The notes below the pieces were generated by a model. That model made no database searches, was not told where the DNA came from, and worked only from the letters and a program-made list of their open reading frames with translations. Position numbers and translations under genes: made by a program. DNA of 64,000 nt from the NCBI RefSeq assembly GCF_010384365.1, contig NZ_CP048397.1, positions 1,240,001 through 1,304,000 of the forward strand, written 5' to 3'. This document shows positions 1-8,058 of this stretch, piece after piece (the first letter of the stretch is position 1; the number at the start of each line of letters is the position of its first letter). Source of the DNA: Streptomyces sp. S4.7 (GTDB lineage Bacteria; Actinomycetota; Actinomycetes; Streptomycetales; Streptomycetaceae).

Positions 1-1872
1 CTCCTCCCAGGGGAACCAGGCGACCTCGATGGGCCGTTCGCGCTCGTCCTTGCCGTTCGCGCCCTTGCTGACGCCGGAGACCGGGGTCCACTTGTCGGCC
101 AGCTCGGGGTTGTCCCTCAGCCAGGCGCGTACGGCGTCCTGTTCCTCGCCCTTGCCGGCGCCCTGGATCTCCGCCTCCAGACTGGTGAGCTGGTCCTCGG
201 TCATCTTGAAGTCCTTGAGCCACTTCGCGACGCCCGGGTTGTCGGCGGAGAAGCCCTTGCGGGTGAGTGTGTGCACGCCGTCGCCCGCGCCCCAGGTGCC
301 CTTGGGGTCCTTGAGCTTCTTCAGGTCGTAGGTGTTGTACGCCCAGTGCGGGGACCAGAGCGTGACGACGACCGGTTCCTTCTTCTCGTACGCCCGCTTC
401 AGCTCGGCCAGCATGCCGGGCGTGGAGCCGTCGACGACCTTGTACTCGCCTTCGAGGCCGTACTCCTTCAGGACCTTGTCCTTGAGGATGCCCATCTCGC
501 CGGCGCTGGGCTCGATGCCGATGATCCGGCCCTTGAACAGGTCGGCCTTGCCCTTGAGGTCCGCGAGGGAGTCGACACCCTTCACGTAGGAGGGCACGGA
601 CAGCTCCAGGGACGTCTCGTCGTACCAGGCGCCCATGTCCTCCAGCTTGTCCTGGTACTTGTCCCAGTAGCTGGCGTGGGTGGTCGGCAGCCAGGAGTCG
701 GTCTGGATGTCGATCTGGCCGTTCGCCTGGCCGGTGTAGAGCGCCCCGGCCTCGTACTGGGTGGCCTCGACCTCGTAGCCGCGCCGCTCCAGCAGTTCCT
801 TCCAGAGGAAGGTGGAGGCGATGCCCTCGTCCCAGGGGATGTACCCCATGCTGATCTTCTTGCCCTGGCCGACGTCCCCCTCGCCGGCGACCGTCGTGCT
901 CTTGCCGCCGCCGAAGATGCTCATGCCGCCGGCGACGAGCGCGAGGACGACCACGCCGACCACGGCGACCGAGGGACGCGGACGGTGGTCCCAGACCTTG
1001 AACGAACCGCTCATCGCCTGTGCCTTGGCCAGCGCGCGGCGGCCCAGCGGGGAGACCTGCCGGCCCAGCGCGCCGGTCAGCCGGTCCAGGTACATCGCCA
1101 GGATGACGATGGAGACGCCCGCCTCGAAGCCGAGGCCGATGTCGACGTTGCCGATGGCGCGGTAGACGGCGCCGCCGAGGCCGCCGCCGCCGACCATGCC
1201 CGCGATGACGACCATCGACAGGCCCAGCATGATCACCTGGTTGATGCCGGCCATGATCGTCGGGAGCGCGAGCGGGAGCTGGACGCGCAGCAGGGTGTTG
1301 CGCGGGCTGGTGCCGAACGCCTCGGCCGCCTCGACCAGTTCGGCGTCGACCTGCCGGATGCCCAGTTCCGTCATACGGACGCCGGGCGGCAGGGCGAAGA
1401 TGATCGTGGCGATGATGCCGGGGACCACGCCGACGCCGAAGAAGATGATGCCGGGGATCAGATAGACCATCGCGGGCATCGTCTGCATGAAGTCGAGCAC
1501 CGGCCGGATGACGGCGCTGACGGTGGCCGAGCGCGAGGCCCAGACACCGAACGGCACCGCGATGACCAGGATGACGATCGTCGCGACGAGGACCAGCGAG
1601 AGCGTGGACATCGCCAGTTCCCACAGCTCGATCGAGTCGATGAGCGCGAACCCGACGAAGGCGAGACCCGCCGCGAGCAGGCCGCGCAGCCACCAGGCGA
1701 GCACGGCGAGGATGCCGGCGAGGAGCAGCGGTTCGGGGCCGTTCAGCACGGCGTCCACGGCGTCGTACATACCGGTGACGAGCGAGCTGATCGCGTCGAA
1801 CAGCCAGGAGAGATGGCGCTGGAGGAAGTCGACTCCGCTGTCGACCCATTCGCCGAGCGGGAGCCTAGGCAC
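1..1872 (-). CDS. Glycine betaine/choline-type ABC transporter, permease fused to substrate-binding protein (3' end outside window)
   Basis: Membrane component and solute receptor of a compatible-solute importer in one chain. Start is a GTG at 1872 overlapping the last codons of the upstream ATPase gene by 8 bp; 624 codons are visible without a stop. Residues about 45-280 are a ProW-like permease with several membrane helices and the EAA loop (EAAEAFGTSPRNTLLRVQLP). One further membrane anchor lies near residue 310. A ProX/OpuAC-like binding domain begins near 338 (ISMGYIPWDEGIA) and ends near 600. The last visible residues, PIEVAWFPWEE, resemble the start of that binding domain, so a second receptor domain may follow beyond the window. 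Permease-receptor fusions are known in this family; the tandem receptor is inference. Confidence 0.88.
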   Translation of the reverse strand, partial: MPRLPLGEWVDSGVDFLQRHLSWLFDAISSLVTGMYDAVDAVLNGPEPLLLAGILAVLAWWLRGLLAAGLAFVGFALIDSIELWELAMSTLSLVLVATIVILVIAVPFGVWASRSATVSAVIRPVLDFMQTMPAMVYLIPGIIFFGVGVVPGIIATIIFALPPGVRMTELGIRQVDAELVEAAEAFGTSPRNTLLRVQLPLALPTIMAGINQVIMLGLSMVVIAGMVGGGGLGGAVYRAIGNVDIGLGFEAGVSIVILAMYLDRLTGALGRQVSPLGRRALAKAQAMSGSFKVWDHRPRPSVAVVGVVVLALVAGGMSIFGGGKSTTVAGEGDVGQGKKISMGYIPWDEGIASTFLWKELLERRGYEVEATQYEAGALYTGQANGQIDIQTDSWLPTTHASYWDKYQDKLEDMGAWYDETSLELSVPSYVKGVDSLADLKGKADLFKGRIIGIEPSAGEMGILKDKVLKEYGLEGEYKVVDGSTPGMLAELKRAYEKKEPVVVTLWSPHWAYNTYDLKKLKDPKGTWGAGDGVHTLTRKGFSADNPGVAKWLKDFKMTEDQLTSLEAEIQGAGKGEEQDAVRAWLRDNPELADKWTPVSGVSKGANGKDERERPIEVAWFPWEE

Positions 1873-3022
1873 TGGCGGCCTCCTTGTCGGCGGAGAGCGT
1901 CGCCGGGCCGGCGTCGGCCACCGGCGGGGACGTGCTCGGGGACGCGTCGGCGGGCGTCATCGGCTCGCCGAGCACGGCCAGCAGCCGGGCGCGCGGTACG
2001 ACTCCGACCAGCCGCCCCTCGTCGTCGGTGACGGCGACGGGGACCGAGCTGGTCGAGCAGGGGGTGAACAGCTCGATGATCGGGGTGCTCACGGAGACGG
2101 TGGCGGGCGCCGCCGCGAGCACGTCCTTGTCCGTACGCAGTTCCTTGCCGTCGTCCGTACGGCTGCCATGGGCGGTGTCGGCGTCCGCCATGATCGCCCC
2201 GGCGGTCAGGACGCGCGAGCGGTCGACGTCCTGGGTGAAGGAGGCGACGTATTCGTTGGCCGGGGTGACGAGGATGTCCTCGGCGGTGCCGAGCTGGACT
2301 ATCTCGCCGTCGCGCATCACGGCGATCCGGTCGCCGAGCCGCATGGCCTCGTTGAGGTCGTGGGTGATGAAGACGATGGTCTTCTTCAGTCGCTTCTGGA
2401 GTTCCAGGAGCTGGTCCTGCATGTCACGACGGATCAGCGGGTCGAGCGCGCTGAACGACTCGTCCATGAGCAGCAGGTCCGCGTCGGTGGCGAGCGCGCG
2501 GGCCAGGCCCACACGCTGCTGCATACCGCCCGAGAGCTCGTCGGGCCAGGCCTTCTCCCAGCCGGCCAGCCCCGCGAGCTCAAGGGCCTCCTTGGCCCGT
2601 CTGTCACGCTCCGCGCGCGGGACGCCCTGCACCTCCAGCCCGTATCCCGCGTTCTCCAGCACACTGCGGTGCGGGAAGAGCGCGAAGTGCTGGAACACCA
2701 TGCTGATCTTGGTGGAGCGCACGGCGCGCAGCTCGGCCGCGCTCAGGGCGGTCAGATCCTGGCCGTCGAAGAGCACCCGCCCGGCCGTCGGCTCCAGCAG
2801 TCCGTTGAGCATGCGCAGCAATGTCGATTTGCCGGATCCGGAGAGGCCCATCACGACGAATATCTGACCGGGATCGACGGAGAACGAGGCATCGATCACC
2901 GCTGCGGTCCTGCCGTCGGCGCGCAACTCGTCGCGGTCCGTGCCGCTTTCGAGCTTCCTCACCGCTTCTTCGGGTCGTGCGCCGAATACCTTGTACAGGT
3001 GTTCCGCCTGCAGCCTGGACAC
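1865..3022 (-). CDS. proV: Glycine betaine/proline ABC transporter ATP-binding protein
   Basis: ATPase that energises the adjacent permease-receptor fusion for uptake of glycine betaine, proline or choline. The 385-residue product starts VSRLQAEHLYKVFG and carries Walker A (GLSGSGKST), the signature LSGGMQQRVGLARAL, Walker B (LLMDESFSALDPLIR) and a C-terminal CBS-like region as in ProV/OpuAA. I chose the GTG at 3022 because a GTGAGG ribosome site lies just upstream and the conserved family start begins there; a longer frame up to 3184 has no family-like sequence. It overlaps the downstream gene by 8 bp, so the two are translated as a unit. Confidence 0.93.
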   Translation of the reverse strand: MSRLQAEHLYKVFGARPEEAVRKLESGTDRDELRADGRTAAVIDASFSVDPGQIFVVMGLSGSGKSTLLRMLNGLLEPTAGRVLFDGQDLTALSAAELRAVRSTKISMVFQHFALFPHRSVLENAGYGLEVQGVPRAERDRRAKEALELAGLAGWEKAWPDELSGGMQQRVGLARALATDADLLLMDESFSALDPLIRRDMQDQLLELQKRLKKTIVFITHDLNEAMRLGDRIAVMRDGEIVQLGTAEDILVTPANEYVASFTQDVDRSRVLTAGAIMADADTAHGSRTDDGKELRTDKDVLAAAPATVSVSTPIIELFTPCSTSSVPVAVTDDEGRLVGVVPRARLLAVLGEPMTPADASPSTSPPVADAGPATLSADKEAASA

Positions 3023-3048
3023 ATATACCTCACGCCGTCGAAATGAGA

Positions 3049-3079
3049 AACGGCCCGCCACCCCCGCCGGCGGGCCGTT
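3049..3079. other. Perfect 11-bp hairpin in the proV leader
   Basis: AACGGCCCGCC (3049-3059) pairs with GGCGGGCCGTT (3069-3079) across a 9-nt loop, 27 bp upstream of the proV start. The neighbouring genes diverge here, so it is not a shared terminator. It may be a leader hairpin affecting proV expression, which is inference. Confidence 0.5.
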
Positions 3080-3172
3080 GAGCGGTACGGGGTCTGCCCG
3101 CGTGGCCGGCCGGCGGCCTGTGAAGAGTCCGCGCCCGGGTTCGCTCCGGGTGCGCGCCTGCCCTCCCTTGCA

Positions 3173-3203
3173 TGGACCAAACATTTATGTGGTCCACACC
3201 ACT
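3173..3203. promoter_or_regulatory. Candidate operator(s) between proV and the exonuclease gene
   Basis: Two overlapping symmetric signals are visible. TGGACCA (3173-3179) and TGGTCCA (3190-3196) form a 7-bp inverted repeat. The 16-mer 3188-3203 (TGTGGTCCACACCACT) matches the DasR-type GntR box ACTGGTCTAGACCACT at 13 of 16 positions, allowing the C/G alternative at position 2. An AT-rich stretch (AACATTTATG) lies between the arms. It sits in the divergent intergenic region, so it could control the betaine importer. Confidence 0.4.
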
Positions 3204-3295
3204 CGGGGATGCCGCCGCGCAGGTCAGAGAGGAATCGGTGGTGGCCCGTCACCGCTCTCCGGCCACTGTCGGTGGCATGGGGCATCATCAGGGAT

Positions 3296-4216
3296 GTGAC
3301 GCGACGCCTGATGCTCCTCGACACCGCTTCCCTCTACTTCCGGGCCTATTTCGGGGTCCCCGACTCCGTGCGCGCTCCGGACGGCACACCTGTCAACGCG
3401 GTCCGGGGCCTGCTGGACTTCATCACCCGGCTCGTCCAGGACCACCACCCGGACGATCTCGTGGCGTGCTGGGACGCGGACTGGCGGCCGCAGTGGCGGG
3501 TGGATCTGATCCCGTCGTACAAGGCGCACCGCGTCGCGGTGGAGACGCCAGAGGGGCCGGACGAGGAGGAGACGCCGGACACCCTGGCGCCACAGGTGCC
3601 GATCATCGAGGCCGTCCTGGACGCGCTGGGCATCGCCCGCGTCGGCGTGGCGGGGTACGAGGCGGACGATGTGATCGGCACGCTCGCCGGCGCCGCCACC
3701 GGCCCGGTGGACATCGTCACCGGCGACCGGGACCTCTACCAACTGGTGGACGACGCGCGCGGTGTACGGGTGCTGTATCCGCTCAAGGGCGTCGGATCGC
3801 TCCAGCTGACGGACGAGGCGTGGCTGCGCGAGAAGTACGGGGTGACCGGCTCCGGTTATGTCGATCTGGCGCTGCTGCGGGGCGATCCGAGCGACGGGCT
3901 GCCCGGCGTGCCCGGGATCGGCGAGAAGACGGCGGCCAAGCTGCTGGACGCCTTCGGTGATCTGGCGGGGATCATGGCGGCCGTCGACGATCCGCGTTCG
4001 GGGCTGACGCCCTCGCAGCGCAAGCGGCTGGACGAGGCCAGGGATTATGTGGCCGTCGCGCCGACGGTGGTGCGGGTCGCCGGGGACGTCCCCCTGCCGG
4101 ACTTCGACCCGGCGCTGCCCTCCGAGCCGCTCGACCCCGAGACTCTGGACGCGCTGGCGGCGCGCTGGGGTCTGAACAACGCGCTGCACCGGCTGCTCAC
4201 CGTGCTCGGAAAGTGA
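3296..4216 (+). CDS. 5'-3' exonuclease (PolA N-terminal-like, FEN family)
   Basis: Flap/5'-nuclease of the T5 exonuclease family without a polymerase domain, likely acting on DNA or RNA-DNA flaps in repair. The 306-residue product begins VTRRLMLLDTASLYFRAYFG with the first catalytic Asp, continues with YEADDVIGTLA and TGDRDLYQLV (metal-binding acids), and has a helix-hairpin-helix (GVPGIGEKTAAKLL) near residue 210. I chose the GTG at 3296 because sequence conservation begins there; an AGGG lies very close upstream, and ATG at 3311 is an alternative. Monocistronic, followed by an iron box and the siderophore gene. Confidence 0.9.
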   Translation: MTRRLMLLDTASLYFRAYFGVPDSVRAPDGTPVNAVRGLLDFITRLVQDHHPDDLVACWDADWRPQWRVDLIPSYKAHRVAVETPEGPDEEETPDTLAPQVPIIEAVLDALGIARVGVAGYEADDVIGTLAGAATGPVDIVTGDRDLYQLVDDARGVRVLYPLKGVGSLQLTDEAWLREKYGVTGSGYVDLALLRGDPSDGLPGVPGIGEKTAAKLLDAFGDLAGIMAAVDDPRSGLTPSQRKRLDEARDYVAVAPTVVRVAGDVPLPDFDPALPSEPLDPETLDALAARWGLNNALHRLLTVLGK

Positions 4217-4248
4217 CGGCACCGAGGGGTGCGGTCGACGGCGGAGTG

Positions 4249-4267
4249 TTAAGTTAGGTAAGCCTAA
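4249..4267. promoter_or_regulatory. Iron box (DmdR/IdeR-type operator)
   Basis: TTAAGTTAGGTAAGCCTAA matches the actinobacterial iron box TTAGGTTAGGCTAACCTAA at 15 of 19 positions and lies 50 bp upstream of the siderophore-interacting protein start. This predicts repression by an Fe-loaded DtxR-family regulator. Confidence 0.8.
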
Positions 4268-4316
4268 GCATCGCTCGCCCGTCCGGGGGCGGCCGCATCA
4301 GTCAAGGGAGACCGCC

Positions 4317-5162
4317 GTGGCAGCACAGGAGGCGCGTAAGTCACCGAAGGTCCGCGAAGCGCGGGTGATACGCACCCAGCGCATCACTCCGCACATGGTG
4401 CGCCTGGTCCTCGGTGGCGACGGGCCGGCCGGGCTCGGCGTCGGTGAGTTCACCGACCACTACGTGAAGCTGCTGTTCGCGCCCGAGGGCGTCAGCTACC
4501 CCGAGCCGTTCGACATGGACCGCGTCCGCGAGGACTTCCCGCGTGAGCAGTGGCCCACCAGCCGTACGTACACGGTGCGCGAGTGGGACCCGGCCGCCGG
4601 GGAGATCACCATCGACTTCGTCGTGCACGGCGACGAGGGCCTGGCGGGACCGTGGGCTGCCGCCGCGCGGCCCGGTGACACGGTGCGGTTCCTGGGCCCC
4701 GGTGGCTCGTACGCCCCCGACCCGGCCGCCGACCGCCATCTTTTCGTGGGTGACGAGAGCGCGCTGCCCGCCATCGCCGCGTCGATCGAGCAGGCTCCCG
4801 AGGACGCGGTGATCCACGCGTTCATCGAGGTCGAAGGCCCCGAGGAGGAGCAGAAGATCGCCGCCCCCGCCGGGGCCGAGATCGTCTGGCTGCACCGCCG
4901 GAGCCGTCCCGTCGGCGAGGCGCTGGTCGCCGCCGTACGGGCACTGGACCTCCCCGCCGACGACGTGCACGCGTTCGTGCACGGCGAGGCCGGTTTCGTG
5001 AAGGAGCTGCGCCGCCATCTGAGGCACGACCGGAAGATCCCGCGCGAGCGGCTGTCGATCTCGGGCTACTGGCGGCTGGGCCAGAACGACGAGGCGTGGC
5101 GGGCCGTCAAGCGCGAGTGGAACGAGCAGGTCGAGCGCGAGCAGGAGAGCGCGAAGGGCTGA
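4317..5162 (+). CDS. Siderophore-interacting protein (ViuB/FAD-type ferric reductase)
   Basis: Cytoplasmic flavoprotein that releases iron from imported ferric siderophores by reduction. The 281-residue product has the family layout: an N-terminal FAD-binding barrel with the R-x-Y-T/S flavin motif (TSRTYTVREWD), followed by an NAD(P)H-binding half containing VGDESALPAIA and a C-terminal ISGYWRLGQNDE block typical of SIP proteins. GTG start at 4317 follows an AAGGGAG ribosome site. Monocistronic, with an iron box upstream that predicts induction in iron starvation. No siderophore biosynthesis or uptake genes lie beside it. Confidence 0.92.
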   Translation: MAAQEARKSPKVREARVIRTQRITPHMVRLVLGGDGPAGLGVGEFTDHYVKLLFAPEGVSYPEPFDMDRVREDFPREQWPTSRTYTVREWDPAAGEITIDFVVHGDEGLAGPWAAAARPGDTVRFLGPGGSYAPDPAADRHLFVGDESALPAIAASIEQAPEDAVIHAFIEVEGPEEEQKIAAPAGAEIVWLHRRSRPVGEALVAAVRALDLPADDVHAFVHGEAGFVKELRRHLRHDRKIPRERLSISGYWRLGQNDEAWRAVKREWNEQVEREQESAKG

Positions 5163-5166
5163 GTAC

Positions 5167-5245
5167 CCTCGGGCGCCGGGCGGGCTCCCGCGCCCGCGCC
5201 CTGGATCGCCGGGCGGGAGTCCCTGGGCCCGCCCGGGGCCCGAGG
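5167..5245. terminator. Long-loop inverted repeat after the siderophore-interacting protein gene
   Basis: The 19-bp arms 5167-5185 and 5227-5245 pair with a single mismatch across a 41-nt G/C-rich loop that can itself fold. It begins 5 bp after the stop codon at 5162, so it probably ends that transcript. Confidence 0.5.
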
Positions 5246-5600
5246 ACGGCCGTCACCGCGTCCGGCGGGATCGACCGGCATCGCCGAACGGCCCGCGCCC
5301 GGCGCCCGGTTCACCGCGTCGAGGTCGGCAATCCCGGCCGTCCACGAGGGCATCCGGTGGCGCCATGAAGGCCGACGGGAGGAGCGCCGTCCGGCAGGTC
5401 CTCGCCCTCCGGCCGGCCTCTACGGCCGCGTGCCGGCTGTCGAGCGCGTCGGCCCGCTCCTCGGGCAGCGCCACCGCCTCGTCCGGCGGCGGAACTCCCG
5501 TCAGCGGCATCTCCACCCCCTGCCCCGGTGTACCGATGGGCATCAACCGCGACATATCGCGTATTCGCCGGGTCGTGGCACGATCGGACCGGGACGGGAC
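5246..5600. other. Intergenic stretch without a supported gene
   Basis: Short frames exist on both strands, for example 5253-5603 on the minus strand, but none has recognisable family sequence or a convincing ribosome site. I see nothing else here apart from the SigK-type promoter that begins at 5601. Confidence 0.5.
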
Positions 5601-5627
5601 CAATCCGTCGCGCGTCGCGCTCCGAAT
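5601..5627 (+). promoter_or_regulatory. SigK-type ECF promoter of sigK-rskA
   Basis: CAATCC (5601-5606) and CCGAAT (5622-5627) are separated by 15 bp. The same pair with the same spacing stands in front of the FAD-oxidoreductase operon (10209-10183, minus) and the molybdoenzyme gene (10268-10294). The M. tuberculosis SigK promoter is CCATCC/CCGAAT as I recall it, so autoregulation is likely. Expected transcription start is near 5634, about 60 nt before the sigK start. Confidence 0.75.
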
Positions 5628-5694
5628 TCCCGGTGAAGCCGTCCGGTACGCCGGACGACGTGCCAGCCAGCCCGCACCGTGGAGGAACAGCCGC

Positions 5695-6279
5695 GTGAAA
5701 CAAGCCGTGCATATCGGCGGCCCCGCTTCTGCCGGGCCGGACCTGCAGGAATTGCTGGGCCAGGTGGCCCGGGGCGATCAGGAAGCCTTCGCCCGTGTGT
5801 ACGACATGGTCTGCGGGCCCGTACTCGGGCTCGTCCGCTCCGTCCTGCGCGACCCCGCCCAGTCCGAGGAGGTGACCCAGGAGGTCCTGCTGGAGGTCTG
5901 GCGCAGCGCCCCGCGTTTCCAGGCCTCGCGCGGCAGCGGTATGACCTGGGTGCTGACCCTCGCGCACCGGCGCGCGGTGGACCGGGTCCGCTCCGCCCAG
6001 GCGTCCAGCGACCGCGAGCACCGCGCGGCGCTGCTGGACCGGACACCGGCCTTCGACGAGGTCACCGAGCAGGTCGAGTCCCGGCTGGAGCGCGAGCAGG
6101 TACGGCGCTGTGTCCGTACCCTCACCGAACTCCAGCGCCAGTCGGTCACGCTCGCCTATTACCAGGGGCTCGCGTACCGGGAAGTCGCCGAACTGCTCTC
6201 CGTGCCGCTCGGCACGGTCAAGACACGACTGCGCGACGGCCTCATCCGGCTGCGCGACTGCCTGGGGGTGAGCGCATGA
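5695..6279 (+). CDS. sigK: ECF RNA polymerase sigma factor SigK
   Basis: Extracytoplasmic-function sigma factor of 194 residues. Region 2 includes DQEAFARVYDMV and DPAQSEEVTQEVLLEVWR; region 4 includes LTELQRQSVTLAYYQGLAYR and the helix-turn-helix VPLGTVKTRLRDGL. The GTG at 5695 is preceded by GGAGGAA at 7-nt spacing; the open frame upstream to 5365 lacks family sequence and contains the promoter. It overlaps the anti-sigma gene by 4 bp (ATGA). Identity as SigK rather than another ECF group rests on the downstream zinc anti-sigma factor and on neighbouring genes that match the M. tuberculosis sigK locus. Confidence 0.88.
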   Translation: MKQAVHIGGPASAGPDLQELLGQVARGDQEAFARVYDMVCGPVLGLVRSVLRDPAQSEEVTQEVLLEVWRSAPRFQASRGSGMTWVLTLAHRRAVDRVRSAQASSDREHRAALLDRTPAFDEVTEQVESRLEREQVRRCVRTLTELQRQSVTLAYYQGLAYREVAELLSVPLGTVKTRLRDGLIRLRDCLGVSA

Positions 6280-7037
6280 GCACCGCTGAACTGCACACAC
6301 TGACCGGCGCCTACGCGCTGCACGCGCTGGAGGCAGACGAGCGCGCCGAGTTCGAGCGGCATCTGGAGGCGTGCCCGGCCTGCGCCCAGGAGGTCGCCGA
6401 ACTCGCCGCCACCACCACGCGGTTGGGGCTGGCCGTGGCGGTCGCACCGCCGACGGAGCTGAAGGCGCGGGTGCTGCGGCGGATCGCCACCGAGCGCCAG
6501 GAACCGCCCAAGGTGACACCGGAGTCCCGTGGCTCGGGCGGCGGGGCCGGGGCCGCGAGGGGGCGCGCGCTGTCGCGCTTCGCACTGGCCGCCTGTCTCG
6601 CCGCAGCGGCCGGTTTCGGCGGGATCGCCGTCTGGCAGCACCAGGAGGCCCGGGAAGCCGGCGAGCGGGCATCGGCCTCGCAGCAGCGGTCCGAGGCGCT
6701 GGCGGCCGTACTCGCGGCGCCCGACGCCAAGATCAGCACGGGCGGGTTGACCGACGGCGCGACCGGCACGGTCGTCGTGTCGCGCGCAAGGGACAAGGCG
6801 GCGTTCATCGCGTCCGGCATGCCGAAACCGCCCGGCGGCAAGGTCTACCAGCTCTGGTTCAACGACGACGGCGCGATGCGGGACGCGGGTCTGATGGACC
6901 CCTCCGCCACGTCGGGCTCGGTACTGATGGCCGGATCCGTCGGGGCGGCCTCGGGGATGGGCATCACCGTCGAACCGGCGGGCGGCTCACCGCAGCCGAC
7001 CTCGGACCCGGTGGCGCTGATGAACTTCCCGGCCTGA
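6276..7037 (+). CDS. rskA: Anti-sigma-K factor RskA
   Basis: Single-pass membrane anti-sigma factor that holds SigK inactive until regulated proteolysis. The 253-residue product has an N-terminal anti-sigma domain with the zinc motif His29-x3-Cys33-x2-Cys36 (RHLEACPAC), a linker, one membrane helix at about 101-120, and an extracytoplasmic RskA domain (residues 150-253) with GGKVYQLWF and GITVEPAGGSPQPT. The ATG overlaps the sigK stop. A strong terminator follows at 7055-7091. Confidence 0.9.
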   Translation: MSTAELHTLTGAYALHALEADERAEFERHLEACPACAQEVAELAATTTRLGLAVAVAPPTELKARVLRRIATERQEPPKVTPESRGSGGGAGAARGRALSRFALAACLAAAAGFGGIAVWQHQEAREAGERASASQQRSEALAAVLAAPDAKISTGGLTDGATGTVVVSRARDKAAFIASGMPKPPGGKVYQLWFNDDGAMRDAGLMDPSATSGSVLMAGSVGAASGMGITVEPAGGSPQPTSDPVALMNFPA

Positions 7038-7054
7038 CCGGCGGCACGGAGCCC

Positions 7055-7091
7055 TACGGCCCGCACCCGATGACAAGGGGTGCGGGCCGTA
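7055..7091 (+). terminator. Terminator of sigK-rskA
   Basis: A perfect 14-bp stem, TACGGCCCGCACCC (7055-7068) with GGGTGCGGGCCGTA (7078-7091), and a 9-nt loop, 17 bp after the rskA stop. It also separates this operon from the convergent remnant genes. Confidence 0.8.
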
Positions 7092-7130
7092 CGGTTGTTC
7101 CGTGTCCGTCAACTGCCGAGTGTCCCGCGG

Positions 7131-7433
7131 CTACTGCGCGTCCTGCGGCTTCTCCGTCTCCTTCAGCCCGCCTTGACGCGGCGGAAGCGGAAAGAAACCG
7201 CTCGTACGGGCGGCGTACTCGGCGAATCCCGGCCGCCGCGCCATATGACGCTCCAGCAGCCGCTTCCCGCTGCCGCCCACCAGCAGACAGCTCATCACCA
7301 GCGGACTCACCAGCGTCACGGCGGCGACCACCGGATCGTCACAGACGATCAGGAACAGTCCCCACCACACGCAGAAGTCACCGAAGTAGTTCGTCCGAAG
7401 GGCGTACGGCCGGGATCTGGTCCACGCCCATCC
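7131..7433 (-). pseudogene. C-terminal remnant of a DUF1295 (steroid 5-alpha-reductase-like) membrane protein
   Basis: Reading leftwards from about 7433 the frame gives GWAWTR, a short stretch, then NYFGDFCVWWGLFLI and two hydrophobic segments, ending with SGFFPLPPRQ and a stop at 7131. The core GLWxWTRHPNYFGD...WWG is diagnostic of DUF1295 proteins, usually about 260 residues, so only the last 100 or so remain. Sequence upstream of the core belongs to the cyclopropane-synthase gene in another frame, and there is no own start. In M. tuberculosis the counterpart Rv0446c also lies between sigK and ufaA1. Presumed non-functional. Confidence 0.8.
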
Positions 7434-7439
7434 GTCGTT

Positions 7440-8058
7440 CCTCGAAGGAGTCGTCGGAGAGGTCGTAGTGATGGCTGATCGCCGCCCGGTCACGTGCCTT
7501 GCTGTGCGGGGCGCCGCCGAGCCCGGCCTGGGAGGACGGTACGGGCGGGCGCGGCCCGACCGCGCCGAGCCGCACCATGGTGGCGACGGCGCGGGCCCGG
7601 TCGGCGAGGGTGAGCTTCGGCGGACGCGGCCCTCGCTCGCGCGCCGCGCCCCGGACGGTGCGCAGCCCGTCGGTGAGGTCGCCGTCGATGTCGAGCTCGC
7701 CGGTGACGTACGCCTGGGCCAGGCCGAGTTCGTCGGGTTGCCGGACGAGTCGGCGCAGGGCCCGGCGTGAGCGCAGGACGACGACCGGGGCGCCCTCGGG
7801 GCCGGCGGTACTGCCGTCCCGGGCGCGCAGGGCCGGCCGGGCCAGCGCGTGGCGGACGACGCGTTCGGCGATCGCGGTACGCGGCCACGAGGCGCGGGGC
7901 GGCCGGGCGACGTCCGGCCAGCGCCGCGCGTCCACCGGGGACGACGCCGTGGCGGGCGCCGCACCGACTGTGGTGGCCGCCGCACCGGCCGCCCACTCGG
8001 CCGCGGCCACCGCGGGCTCCGGCGAGGTCGGCGACGGCGGGGAGACGTGCGCGCTCAT
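7440..8058 (-). pseudogene. N-terminal remnant of cyclopropane-fatty-acyl-phospholipid synthase (UfaA1-like)
   Basis: ATG at 8058 with GGAGG upstream, overlapping the DUF1365 stop by 4 bp. About 205 codons match the N-terminal domain of the CFA synthase family (LGLAQAYVTGELDIDGDLTDGL, then AISHHYDLSDD). Intact enzymes continue from this HHYD motif into the SAM-binding methyltransferase domain. Here the frame runs into DUF1295 sequence in the wrong frame and stops at 7378. The whole catalytic domain is missing, so the gene cannot encode an active synthase. The junction lies at about 7433-7460. Confidence 0.85.

Noticed and set aside
271..2031. A plus-strand open frame of 586 codons
   Set aside because: Antisense of the betaine permease-receptor gene; low-complexity Asp/Arg/Gly-rich, no domain.
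5253..5603. A 116-codon minus-strand frame upstream of sigK
   Set aside because: No family sequence, no ribosome site, and it runs into the SigK promoter; left as intergenic.
7131..8058. A functional CFA-DUF1295 fusion protein
   Set aside because: The two parts are in different frames; the CFA frame stops at 7378 after 34 unrelated codons.
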